Positions 14,819 through 21,026 of a DNA stretch of 22,419 nucleotides are shown here, one piece after another (within the stretch, counting starts at the first letter, position 1; each line of letters begins with the position of its first letter). Position numbers and translations under genes: made by a program. The stretch lies in NCBI GenBank assembly GCA_035540675.1, contig DATLGB010000034.1:1-22419 (forward strand). Reading direction: 5' to 3'. Source of the stretch: DATLGB01 sp035540675. GTDB lineage: Bacteria > Actinomycetota > Thermoleophilia > Solirubrobacterales > Solirubrobacteraceae. The notes beneath the pieces were generated by a model. The model was given only the letters and a program-made list of their open reading frames with translations, ran no database searches and was not told where the DNA came from.

Positions 14819-16150
14819 GTGTTCGACTCGCTCTCCGAGAAGCTCCAGGGCGCGCTGGCCGGAGTCCGCCAGCGCGGCGCGCTCACCGACGAGGACATCG
14901 CCAAGGCGATGCGCGAGATCCGGCTCGCGCTGCTCGAGGCCGACGTCAACTTCAAGGTCGTCAAGCAGTTCACGGCGACGGTCAAGGAACGCTGCCTCGG
15001 CGTCGAGGTGACCAAGCAGCTCAACCCGGGCCAGCAGGTCGTCAAGATCGTCAACGAGGAGCTGACGGCGCTGATGGGCGGCCAGGCCGCCGGCATCACG
15101 TTCTCGCCCCGGCCGCCGACGGTGATCCTGATGGCGGGCCTCCAGGGCTCGGGCAAGACGACGGCCACGGCGAAGCTGGCCCGGCACCTGCGCGAGAAGC
15201 ACGGCTCGTCGGTCGCGGTCGCCGCCTGCGACGTCTACCGCCCCGCCGCGGTCGAGCAGCTGATCAAGGTCGGCGCGCAGGCCGGCGCGACGGTCTACGA
15301 GCAGGGCACCGACGCCAACCCGGTCGAGATCGCGCGCTGGGCGCGCGACGAGGCGGCGCGCGCCGGCAAGGACGTCCTGATCGTCGACACGAGCGGCCGC
15401 CTGCACGTCGACCAGGAGCTCATGCAGGAGCTCGCCGACATCAAGAAGGCGGTCAAGCCGCACACCGTCCTGCTGGTCGTGGACGCGATGACCGGCCAGG
15501 ACGCCGTCAACGTGGCCGAGCAGTTCGCCGAGGTCGCCAACTTCGACGGCGTGATCCTGTCCAAGCTCGACGGCGACGCGCGCGGCGGCGCCGCGCTGTC
15601 GGTCAAGGCGGTCACGGGCAAGCCGGTCCTGTTCGCCTCCACGGGTGAGAAGCTCGGCGACTTCGAGCCCTTTCACCCCGACCGGATGGCGCAGCGGATC
15701 CTCGGCATGGGCGACGTCCTGTCGTTCATCGAGCGCGCCGAGCAGCAGGTCGACGAGGACGAGGCCAAGCGCCTCGAGGCGAAGATGCGCCGCAACGAGT
15801 TCGACCTCGACGACTTCCTCGGTCAGCTCAAGAAGCTGCGCAAGATGGGGCCGCTGACCTCGCTGCTGGGGATGATCCCCGGCCTGGCGGGCCACCAGCT
15901 GTCCAAGCTCAAGGTCGACGAGAGGGAGTTCGACCGCATCGAGGCGATCATCCTGTCGATGACGCCCGAGGAGCGACGCCGGCCGGACATCATCAAGGGC
16001 CGCCGCCGGCAGCGGATCGCCGCCGGCTCGGGCACGTCCGTGCAGCAGGTCAACCAGCTCGTCAAGCAGTTCGGCGAGATGCGCAAGCTGATGCGGGGCC
16101 TCCAGCAGGGCAAGATGCCCGACCTGGGCGCGATGATGCGGGGTCGCTAG
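14819..16150 (+). CDS. ffh: Signal recognition particle GTPase Ffh
   Basis: The protein part of the signal recognition particle. It binds 4.5S RNA and nascent signal peptides and hands ribosomes to FtsY at the membrane. The 443-aa protein has the N domain (1-90), then the G domain with GLQGSGKTT (107-115), DVYRPAA (138-144), DTSGRLH (190-196, Ser where Ala is more usual) and SKLDGDARGGA (248-258). The Met-rich M domain (about 295-443) includes GMGDVLSFIE, the RNA-binding helix-turn-helix around SGTSVQQVNQLVKQF, and a tail ending MPDLGAMMRGR. The GTG start gives the conserved MFDSLSEKLQ beginning. It opens the conserved cluster, with rpsP 46 bases downstream. Confidence 0.97.
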   Translation: MFDSLSEKLQGALAGVRQRGALTDEDIAKAMREIRLALLEADVNFKVVKQFTATVKERCLGVEVTKQLNPGQQVVKIVNEELTALMGGQAAGITFSPRPPTVILMAGLQGSGKTTATAKLARHLREKHGSSVAVAACDVYRPAAVEQLIKVGAQAGATVYEQGTDANPVEIARWARDEAARAGKDVLIVDTSGRLHVDQELMQELADIKKAVKPHTVLLVVDAMTGQDAVNVAEQFAEVANFDGVILSKLDGDARGGAALSVKAVTGKPVLFASTGEKLGDFEPFHPDRMAQRILGMGDVLSFIERAEQQVDEDEAKRLEAKMRRNEFDLDDFLGQLKKLRKMGPLTSLLGMIPGLAGHQLSKLKVDEREFDRIEAIILSMTPEERRRPDIIKGRRRQRIAAGSGTSVQQVNQLVKQFGEMRKLMRGLQQGKMPDLGAMMRGR

Positions 16151-16196
16151 GCTTCCCGCGGGACCAAGACCAAGACTTCGAGAGGTATCGAGACAA

Positions 16197-16442
16197 GTGG
16201 CCGTGAGCATGAGACTGACCCGCGTGGGCGGGAGGAAGGACCCGGTGTGGCGCGTCGTCGTGGCGGACCGGCGCTCCCCGCGCGACGGGCGGTTCATCGA
16301 GACGATCGGCCGCTACAACGCGCAGACCGAGCCGTCGACGATCGTGCTCGACGAGGCGCGCGTGCGCTACTGGCTCGAGCGCGGCGCGCAGCCCTCGGAC
16401 ACCGTCAAGAAGCTCCTGCGCACCCAGGGCATCGAGCGCTGA
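16197..16442 (+). CDS. rpsP: 30S ribosomal protein S16
   Basis: Small-subunit ribosomal protein of 81 aa that binds 16S rRNA and helps 30S assembly. It reads MAVSMRLTRVGGRKDPVWRV and then ADRRSPRDGRFIETIGRYN, the family signature, and ends near KKLLRTQGIER. GTG 16197 is chosen over the internal ATG 16209 because S16 proteins normally begin Met-Ala-Val before the Arg-Leu strand. An AGAGG site lies 11 bases upstream (16181-16185). It lacks the C-terminal extension found in many actinobacterial S16 proteins. The next gene starts 12 bases after the stop. Confidence 0.96.
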   Translation: MAVSMRLTRVGGRKDPVWRVVVADRRSPRDGRFIETIGRYNAQTEPSTIVLDEARVRYWLERGAQPSDTVKKLLRTQGIER

Positions 16443-16454
16443 GGCAGCGCCGCG

Positions 16455-16691
16455 ATGCCGCGCGACCTGCTCGAGTACCTCGCGAAGGCGCTCGTCGACC
16501 ACCCCGAGAAGGTGAAGGTCGAGGAGTTCGACGAGGAGGGCGGGCCCCTGGTGCTCGAGCTATCGGTGGGCGAGGATGACTACGGGCAGGTCATCGGACG
16601 CGGCGGGCGGACCGCCTCCGCGATCCGGACGGTCGTCAAGGCCGCCGGGTCCCGGCAGGACCGCCGGGTCCTCATCGACATCGTCGAGTGA
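16455..16691 (+). CDS. khpA: KH-domain RNA-binding protein (KhpA/YlqC)
   Basis: A 78-aa single KH-domain protein that binds RNA, by family with a KhpB/Jag partner in small-RNA and cell-division control. It opens with the conserved helix LLEYLAKALVDHPEKVKVEE. The KH core then follows: LELSVGEDDYGQVIGRGGRTASAIRTVVKAA with the GxxG loop as GRGG (about 48-51), and a final strand RRVLIDIVE. A GAGGC site at 16441-16445 lies 9 bases before the ATG. Its place between rpsP and rimM is the standard one in Gram-positive bacteria and actinobacteria. The rimM start is 7 bases after the stop. Confidence 0.94.
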   Translation: MPRDLLEYLAKALVDHPEKVKVEEFDEEGGPLVLELSVGEDDYGQVIGRGGRTASAIRTVVKAAGSRQDRRVLIDIVE

Positions 16692-16698
16692 GCCGCCG

Positions 16699-17163
16699 GT
16701 GCAGGCCGGCCGCGTCGGCCGCCCGCACGGCCTCGACGGCTCCTTCTACGTGACGGGCGCCGAGCCGTCGCTGCTCGCGTTCGGCACGCCGGTGCGCGCG
16801 GGCGGCCGCGACACGGCGATCGCGCGCCGCGCCGGGACCGACGTGAAGCCGATCGTCCGCCTGGAGGGCTGCGCGACGCGCGAGGCCGCCGAGGCGCTGC
16901 GGGGCGAGCCGCTGTGGGTGGCGCGCGCGGTGGCGCCGCCGCTCGAGGAGGACGAGTTCTGGGCGGACGACCTCGTCGGGCTGGCGGTGGTGGACGGCGA
17001 GCGCGAGGTCGGCACGGTCGATCGCGTGCTGTCGCTGCCCTCCTGCGACGTGCTGGTGGTCGGGGACCTGCTGGTCCCGCTCGTCGACGACGCGGTGCGC
17101 GAAGTCGACCTCGAGGCCGGGCGCGTCGAGATCGACCTGGCCTTCCTGGGCGATGCGGGCTGA
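16699..17163 (+). CDS. rimM: 16S rRNA processing protein RimM
   Basis: Ribosome maturation factor, 154 aa, that acts with S19 in assembling the 30S head. GTG 16699 places the conserved AGRVGRPHGLDGSFYV at residue 3, as in other RimM proteins. The frame is open upstream, but those codons are the KH gene in another frame. The N-terminal beta-barrel runs to about residue 80 (VRLEGCATREAAEALRGEPLWV). The PRC-barrel half follows (FWADDLVGLAVVDGEREVGTVDRVLSLPSCDVLVV, LVPLVDDAVREVDLEAGRVEIDL). It is a little shorter than the usual 165-175 aa. Its last 11 bases overlap trmD. Confidence 0.93.
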   Translation: MQAGRVGRPHGLDGSFYVTGAEPSLLAFGTPVRAGGRDTAIARRAGTDVKPIVRLEGCATREAAEALRGEPLWVARAVAPPLEEDEFWADDLVGLAVVDGEREVGTVDRVLSLPSCDVLVVGDLLVPLVDDAVREVDLEAGRVEIDLAFLGDAG

Positions 17164-17848
17164 CGTCTTCACGCTGTTCCCGCAGTGGTTCGACTGGTTC
17201 CGCGAGCAGCGGCACGTGCGCAACGCGCTCGCGCGCGGCCACGCGCTCGACACCGTCGACTACCGCGACTTCACGTCGCTGTCGGGCCGGTCGGTCGACG
17301 ACACGCCGTTCGGCGGCGGGGCGGGGATGGTGCTGCGCGTCGACGTGGTGGACTGGGCGCTGCAGGGCCGCTACGGCGTCGACCCGCTCGAGCTGCGCGA
17401 GCGGCGGCGGGTGGTCGCGCTGACGCCGTCCGGGCGCCTGCTCGACGACGCGCTGGCCGGCGAGCTGGCCGCCGAGGACGACCTGACGCTGCTGTGCGGG
17501 CGCTACGAGGGCTTCGACGAGCGCATCCTCGAGCACTTCTGCACCGACCAGGTGTCGGTCGGCCGCTACGTGCTGGCGGGCGGCGAGCTGGCGGCGATGG
17601 TCGTGCTCGACGCCGTCATGCGCAAGCTGCCGGGCGCGCTCGGCGACGAGGAGTCGGCCGTCGAGGAGTCCTACAGCGCCGCGCTCGAGGGCCTGCCGGA
17701 GTACCCGCACTACACGCGTCCCGCGTCCTACCGCGGCTGGGACGTGCCCGAGGTGCTGCTGTCGGGCCACCACGCGCGGGTGCGCGAGTGGCGGCGGGAG
17801 CAGTCGCGGGAGCGAGGGGCTGCCGCCGAAAGGCGTCCGCTACCATAA
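17153..17848 (+). CDS. trmD: tRNA (guanine-37-N1)-methyltransferase TrmD
   Basis: SAM-dependent SPOUT methyltransferase that makes m1G37 in tRNAs with G36, preventing +1 frameshifts. The 231-aa protein has DVFTLFPQWF at the start, PFGGGAGMVLRVD (52-64), LTPSGR, the knot segment LLCGRYEGFDERI (113-125), YVLAGGELAAMVVLDAVMRKLPG (139-161), PHYTRPASYRGWDVPEVLLSGHH, and a C-terminal domain shorter than in E. coli. Arg157 aligns with the catalytic Arg154 of E. coli. The catalytic Asp169 position appears as Glu172 (EESY for EDSF), and the common GDYVL reads GRYVL. It overlaps rimM by 11 bases. The last residues (RGAAAERRPLP) are not conserved. Confidence 0.95.
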   Translation: MRADVFTLFPQWFDWFREQRHVRNALARGHALDTVDYRDFTSLSGRSVDDTPFGGGAGMVLRVDVVDWALQGRYGVDPLELRERRRVVALTPSGRLLDDALAGELAAEDDLTLLCGRYEGFDERILEHFCTDQVSVGRYVLAGGELAAMVVLDAVMRKLPGALGDEESAVEESYSAALEGLPEYPHYTRPASYRGWDVPEVLLSGHHARVREWRREQSRERGAAAERRPLP

Positions 17849-17856
17849 GCCGCAGC

Positions 17857-17890
17857 CCGCGGACGGCCGCCTGCCTTCGCGGTTTTTCTT
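17857..17890 (+). terminator. Small hairpin with T-run just before rplS
   Basis: CCGCG (17857-17861) pairs with CGCGG (17878-17882). An inner 3-bp GGC/GCC pairing lies inside, and TTTTTCTT (17883-17890) follows directly. It ends 4 bases before the rplS ATG. It could be a weak terminator or attenuator that sets the level of L19 relative to TrmD. The stem is short, so this is tentative. Confidence 0.4.
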
Positions 17891-17894
17891 CGCC

Positions 17895-18392
17895 ATGAGC
17901 ACCGTCATCGACACCCTCGAGCGCCAGCAGCTGCGGCGCGTCCCCAAGTTCCAGCCCGGCGACCGGGTGCGCGTGCACTTCCAGGTCGTGGAAGGCAACC
18001 GCCGCCGTACCCAGGTCTTCGAGGGCGTGGTGATCAAGCGCCAGGGCGAGGGCGTCCGCGAGACGTTCACCGTTCGCAAGCAGTCGTTCGGCGTCGGCGT
18101 GGAGCGCACCTTCCCGGTGCACTCGCCGAAGATCGAGCGCATCGAGGTCGCCGCCCGCGGCGACGTCCGGCGGGCGAAGCTGTACTACCTGCGCGGCCGC
18201 GTCGGCAAGGCCGCACGCGTCCGCGAGCGCCGCTACATCGGCCCGGAGGAGGTCGTCGAGGCCGGGCTGCTGCACGACCCGGCGGCCGACGCCCCCGCGC
18301 CCGAGGCCGAGGAGGCCGCCGCCGCGCCCGCCGAGGACGCGCCGGCTCAGGCGGACACCGAGGCCGCCGCCCCCGCCGGCGACGCCGCGTAG
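17895..18392 (+). CDS. rplS: 50S ribosomal protein L19 with acidic Ala/Pro tail
   Basis: Large-subunit protein at the 30S-50S interface. Residues 1-115 are a normal L19: VIDTLERQQLRRVPKFQPGDRVRVHFQVVEG, TQVFEGVVIKRQGEGVRETFTVRKQSFGVGVERTFP, and RAKLYYLRGRVGKAARVRER. After RRYIGPEEV the protein continues for about 45 residues of Ala, Pro, Glu and Asp, giving 165 aa where the family is usually about 115. The ATG has no visible Shine-Dalgarno sequence; a T-run stands in its place. The gene lies 46 bases after trmD and 15 bases before lepB. Confidence 0.96.
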   Translation: MSTVIDTLERQQLRRVPKFQPGDRVRVHFQVVEGNRRRTQVFEGVVIKRQGEGVRETFTVRKQSFGVGVERTFPVHSPKIERIEVAARGDVRRAKLYYLRGRVGKAARVRERRYIGPEEVVEAGLLHDPAADAPAPEAEEAAAAPAEDAPAQADTEAAAPAGDAA

Positions 18393-18407
18393 CCGCCCGG
18401 CGCGCCG

Positions 18408-19013
18408 ATGAAGAAGACGCAGTCAGCCGGCGGCTCGCTGCTCGAGCTGGTCATGATCGTCGCCGTGGCGCTCGGCCTGGCGCTCGGCATCCAGGCGTTC
18501 CTCGTCAAGCCGTACCGGATCCCGAGCGAGTCGATGGTGCCGACCCTGCAGATCGGCCAGCGGGTGCTGGTCAACCGCATCGGCCACTCCTTCCTGAAGC
18601 CCGAGGTGGGCGACGTCGTCGTCTTCCACCCGCCCGTGGGCGCCGAGGAGGACAACCAGTGCGGCGTCACCCCGCCCGCGAACGCGCCGTGCCCGAAGCC
18701 GGTCGGCCGCCGCGCCGACGTGAACTTCATCAAGCGCGTGGTGGCGGGTCCGGGCGACCGGATCAAGATCGTCGGCGGCCGCGTCTACCGCAACGGCAAG
18801 CGCGCCAAGGAGCCCTTCGTGCAGCCCTGCGGGACCAGCGACGGGTGCGACTACCCCAGCGAGATCACGGTTCCCGCCGACCATTACTTCATGATGGGCG
18901 ACAACCGTGGCTCTTCCCAAGACAGCCGCTTCTGGGGACCCGTCCCCGACAAGTGGATCATCGGTGGCGCCTTCGCCACCTACTGGCCTCCCCAGCGCAT
19001 CGGGCTCCTCTGA
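18408..19013 (+). CDS. lepB: Type I signal peptidase
   Basis: Membrane serine protease that removes signal peptides from exported proteins. The 201-aa protein has a short basic start (MKKTQ), one helix (about 10-32), the nucleophile motif PSESMVPTL with Ser42, and FIKRVV with the general-base Lys109. It also has GDRIKIVGGRVYRNGK, and GDNRGSSQDSRFWGPV near 169-184 (box E). The Cys-containing insertion between boxes (QCGVTPPANAPCP, then CGTSDGC) may form disulfides on the outer face. It sits in the rplS-lepB-rnhB order typical of actinobacteria. No clear ribosome site is visible before ATG 18408. Confidence 0.95.
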   Translation: MKKTQSAGGSLLELVMIVAVALGLALGIQAFLVKPYRIPSESMVPTLQIGQRVLVNRIGHSFLKPEVGDVVVFHPPVGAEEDNQCGVTPPANAPCPKPVGRRADVNFIKRVVAGPGDRIKIVGGRVYRNGKRAKEPFVQPCGTSDGCDYPSEITVPADHYFMMGDNRGSSQDSRFWGPVPDKWIIGGAFATYWPPQRIGLL

Positions 19014-19041
19014 GCCGCACGCCGTTCCGACGGCCGCCGCC

Positions 19042-19719
19042 GTGGTCCGCCAGCCCAAGACCGCCGCGAGGAAGAAGCGCCGCCGCTCGAGCGGCTCGCG
19101 CCTGTTCCGCTTCGACCGCGGGCTCGGCCACCGCTTCGTCGCGGGCGCCGACGAGGCCGGCCGCGGCTGCCTCGCCGGCCCGCTCGTGGCCGCGGCCGTC
19201 CTGTTCGACTACGAGCGCCTGTCGCTGGGCGACTTCCGAGCGCTGACCGCGCTCAACGACTCCAAGCAGCACAGCCTCGAGATGCGCGAGGAGCTCTACC
19301 CGCGCGTCCTGCGCGCGGCGACGCGCGTGGCCGTCACCTCGCGCTGCGTGCGCGGCATCGACGAGCGCGGCCTGCACCGCACGAACCTGGCGGCGCTGAG
19401 CGACACGCTGCGCCGCGTCGCGGTCCCGGGCTGCCTGTGCCTGTCCGACGGCTTCGCGGTGCCCGCCACCGGCTTCGAGCAGCGCCCGGTGGTCGGCGGC
19501 GATGCCACGAGCGCCGCCATCGCCGCCGCCTCGGTGATCGCCAAGGTCACGCGCGACCGCTTCATGCGCCGCGCCGCCGAGCAGTACCCGCACTGGGAGT
19601 TCGAGGCCCACGTCGGCTACTCGACCCCGGAGCACCGCGCCGCGATCGAGCGCCACGGCATCTCGCCGCTGCACCGGCTGAGCTTTCAGTCCGTGGCGTA
19701 CTCGCAGCTTGCGCTGTAG
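19042..19719 (+). CDS. rnhB: Ribonuclease HII
   Basis: Endonuclease that cuts the RNA strand of RNA-DNA hybrids and single ribonucleotides in DNA. With GTG 19042 as start the product is 225 aa. It begins with a basic stretch (KTAARKKRRRSSGSR), then VAGADEAGRGCLAGPLVAAAV with the metal ligands D37-E38. LNDSKQ follows, then CLSDGFAV (D137), VVGGDATSAAIAAASVIAKVTRDR (D154) and a C-terminal HVGYSTPEHRAAI. The four acidic residues of the family are all present. The frame is open into lepB, but GTG 19042 is the only good start after the lepB stop. No ribosome site is visible, so the start is less sure than the function. Confidence 0.94.
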   Translation: MVRQPKTAARKKRRRSSGSRLFRFDRGLGHRFVAGADEAGRGCLAGPLVAAAVLFDYERLSLGDFRALTALNDSKQHSLEMREELYPRVLRAATRVAVTSRCVRGIDERGLHRTNLAALSDTLRRVAVPGCLCLSDGFAVPATGFEQRPVVGGDATSAAIAAASVIAKVTRDRFMRRAAEQYPHWEFEAHVGYSTPEHRAAIERHGISPLHRLSFQSVAYSQLAL

Positions 19720-20584
19720 GCGCCGCTGCGCGCTGGCCGCCCTCGCGGCGGTGGCGCTGGCAGGCTGCTCCGGCGAAGGCGCCGCCCACGGGCATCCCGG
19801 GAGCGCCGCCGCGGCGCCGGCGCGGGCCGCCGGAGCCGTCCCGGCGCGTCCGCAGAGCCTTCTGACGAGGAGGGCGCGGGCGAGCCTGCGGCGGCTGATG
19901 GCGCGGCTGCCGGGGCGGCAGGGCCTCGCCATCGCCGCGGGCGGCCGCGTCGAGCACGCCGGGAGCCTGCGCACCGGCGTCGCGTGGTCGACGGTGAAGG
20001 TGCCGCTGGCCGTGGCGGCGCTCCGCCGGCGGGCCGGAGACCGTCGCGACGTGGTGCTGGCGATCAGGCAGTCGGACAACGCGGCGGCCGAACGGCTGTG
20101 GGCGGCGCTGGGACCGCCCGCCGCAGCCGGCCGACGGGTCGAGGCGGTGTTGCGAAGGGCCGGCGACGGACGCACCAGGGTCGAGCACCGGCGAGTGCGG
20201 CCGGGCTTCGCGCCCTTCGGCCAGACGATGTGGAGCCTGCGCGCAGCGGCGCGCTTCTCGGCCCACCTGCGCTGCCGCCGGGCGGGACGCCGGGTGCTCA
20301 CGCAGATGCACCGGATCCGGCGCGAGCACAGGTGGGGGCTGGGGAGGCTCGCCGGCGCTCGCTTCAAGGGCGGCTGGGGTCCGGGCCGCACCGCGGGCGC
20401 GGCCGATGGCTGGCTCGAGCGGCAGCTCGGCGTCGTCCGCGTGCGGGGCCGGGAGCTGGGCGTCGCGATCGCGAGCGCGGCGCCCGGGCACGCCAGAGGC
20501 ATCGCGTCGCTCGACGCCATGGCGCGGTGGCTGCGCGACCGCAGCGGCGTCGGGGGCGCGCGGCGGCGGGCGGGCGCCTGCTGA
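19709..20584 (+). CDS. Lipoprotein with serine beta-lactamase-like domain
   Basis: Predicted extracytoplasmic lipoprotein of 291 aa. A basic start (MRCRRRC) and hydrophobic core lead to lipobox LAGC (Cys20), then a Ala/Pro/Gly linker. Residues about 55-275 carry the ordered motifs of class A beta-lactamase-like serine enzymes: STVK (94-97, SxxK), SDN (122-124), and KGG (220-222) in place of KTG. The omega-loop Glu (ExxLN) that deacylates beta-lactams is not seen, so a true beta-lactamase is unlikely. A cell-wall peptidase or penicillin-binding role fits better (inference). TTG 19709 overlaps rnhB by 11 bases and is the only start upstream of the signal. It interrupts the usual rnhB-yraN order. 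Confidence 0.75.
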   Translation: MRCRRRCALAALAAVALAGCSGEGAAHGHPGSAAAAPARAAGAVPARPQSLLTRRARASLRRLMARLPGRQGLAIAAGGRVEHAGSLRTGVAWSTVKVPLAVAALRRRAGDRRDVVLAIRQSDNAAAERLWAALGPPAAAGRRVEAVLRRAGDGRTRVEHRRVRPGFAPFGQTMWSLRAAARFSAHLRCRRAGRRVLTQMHRIRREHRWGLGRLAGARFKGGWGPGRTAGAADGWLERQLGVVRVRGRELGVAIASAAPGHARGIASLDAMARWLRDRSGVGGARRRAGAC

Positions 20585-20646
20585 CTCGGCGCGCTTCTGC
20601 CACGCAGCCTTCACACCCGCGTCTGGTTCCGTCACAGGTGCGTCCG

Positions 20647-20652
20647 TAGCTT
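20647..20652 (+). promoter_or_regulatory. Weak candidate -10 before yraN
   Basis: TAGCTT fits TANNNT and ends 8 bases before ATG 20661, and no Shine-Dalgarno sequence is present there. This is consistent with a nearly leaderless transcript. No -35 is evident in the 76-base gap, which otherwise shows nothing. Confidence 0.25.
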
Positions 20653-20660
20653 CGGGCGCC

Positions 20661-21026
20661 ATGACGGATCTGCGCCAGGAGCTGGGGAGGACGGGGGAGG
20701 AGCTGGCGGCCGCGCATCTCGAGCGGCTGGGCTACCGGGTGCTCGCCCGCCGGTACCGGACGCGCTTCGGGGAGATCGACCTGATCGTCGCGGACGAGCG
20801 CTCGATCGTGTTCGTGGAGGTCAAGGCGCGCCGCGCCGGGTCCGGCCGGCCGTGGGACGCGCTCGGCGAGGCCAAGCAGACGCAGGTGCGGCGGATGGCG
20901 GCGGCGTGGCTGATGGAGGTGCGCGACCGGCCGCGGGCGGCCGAGCTGCGCTTCGACGCCGTGGGCGTGACCATCGACGCCCGCGGGCGGCTCGTGGCGC
21001 TCGACCACCTCGAGGACGCCTTCTGA
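20661..21026 (+). CDS. yraN: UPF0102 protein YraN, endonuclease-like fold
   Basis: A 121-aa protein of the UPF0102/YraN family, whose role is not established. The sequence has the Holliday-resolvase-like nuclease pattern: a first helix LGRTGEELAAAHLERLGYRVLARRYR, then GEIDLIV (E38, D40), then FVEVKAR (E53, K55), which is the D-(x)n-ExK core of PD-(D/E)XK enzymes. It ends with FDAVGVTI and LDHLEDAF. ATG 20661 gives the normal length; the frame is open further upstream but that belongs to the lipoprotein region. Its stop shares one base with the ATG of comM, the usual neighbour, which hints at a joint role in DNA uptake or recombination. Confidence 0.92.
   Translation: MTDLRQELGRTGEELAAAHLERLGYRVLARRYRTRFGEIDLIVADERSIVFVEVKARRAGSGRPWDALGEAKQTQVRRMAAAWLMEVRDRPRAAELRFDAVGVTIDARGRLVALDHLEDAF

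Noticed and set aside
16161..16176. Short tandem repeat of GACCAA between ffh and rpsP
   Set aside because: Only two and a half units, too short to separate from chance; no promoter or terminator could be tied to it.
14765..16297. Upstream extension of the EAL-GAF frame to 938 aa
   Set aside because: The extension is antisense to ffh and rpsP. The EAL domain begins shortly after ATG 14764, which has a GAGG site.
16576..16698. ATG 16576 as the rimM start
   Set aside because: It adds 41 residues that are only the out-of-frame KH gene. RimM proteins begin just before the GRxGRPHG motif.
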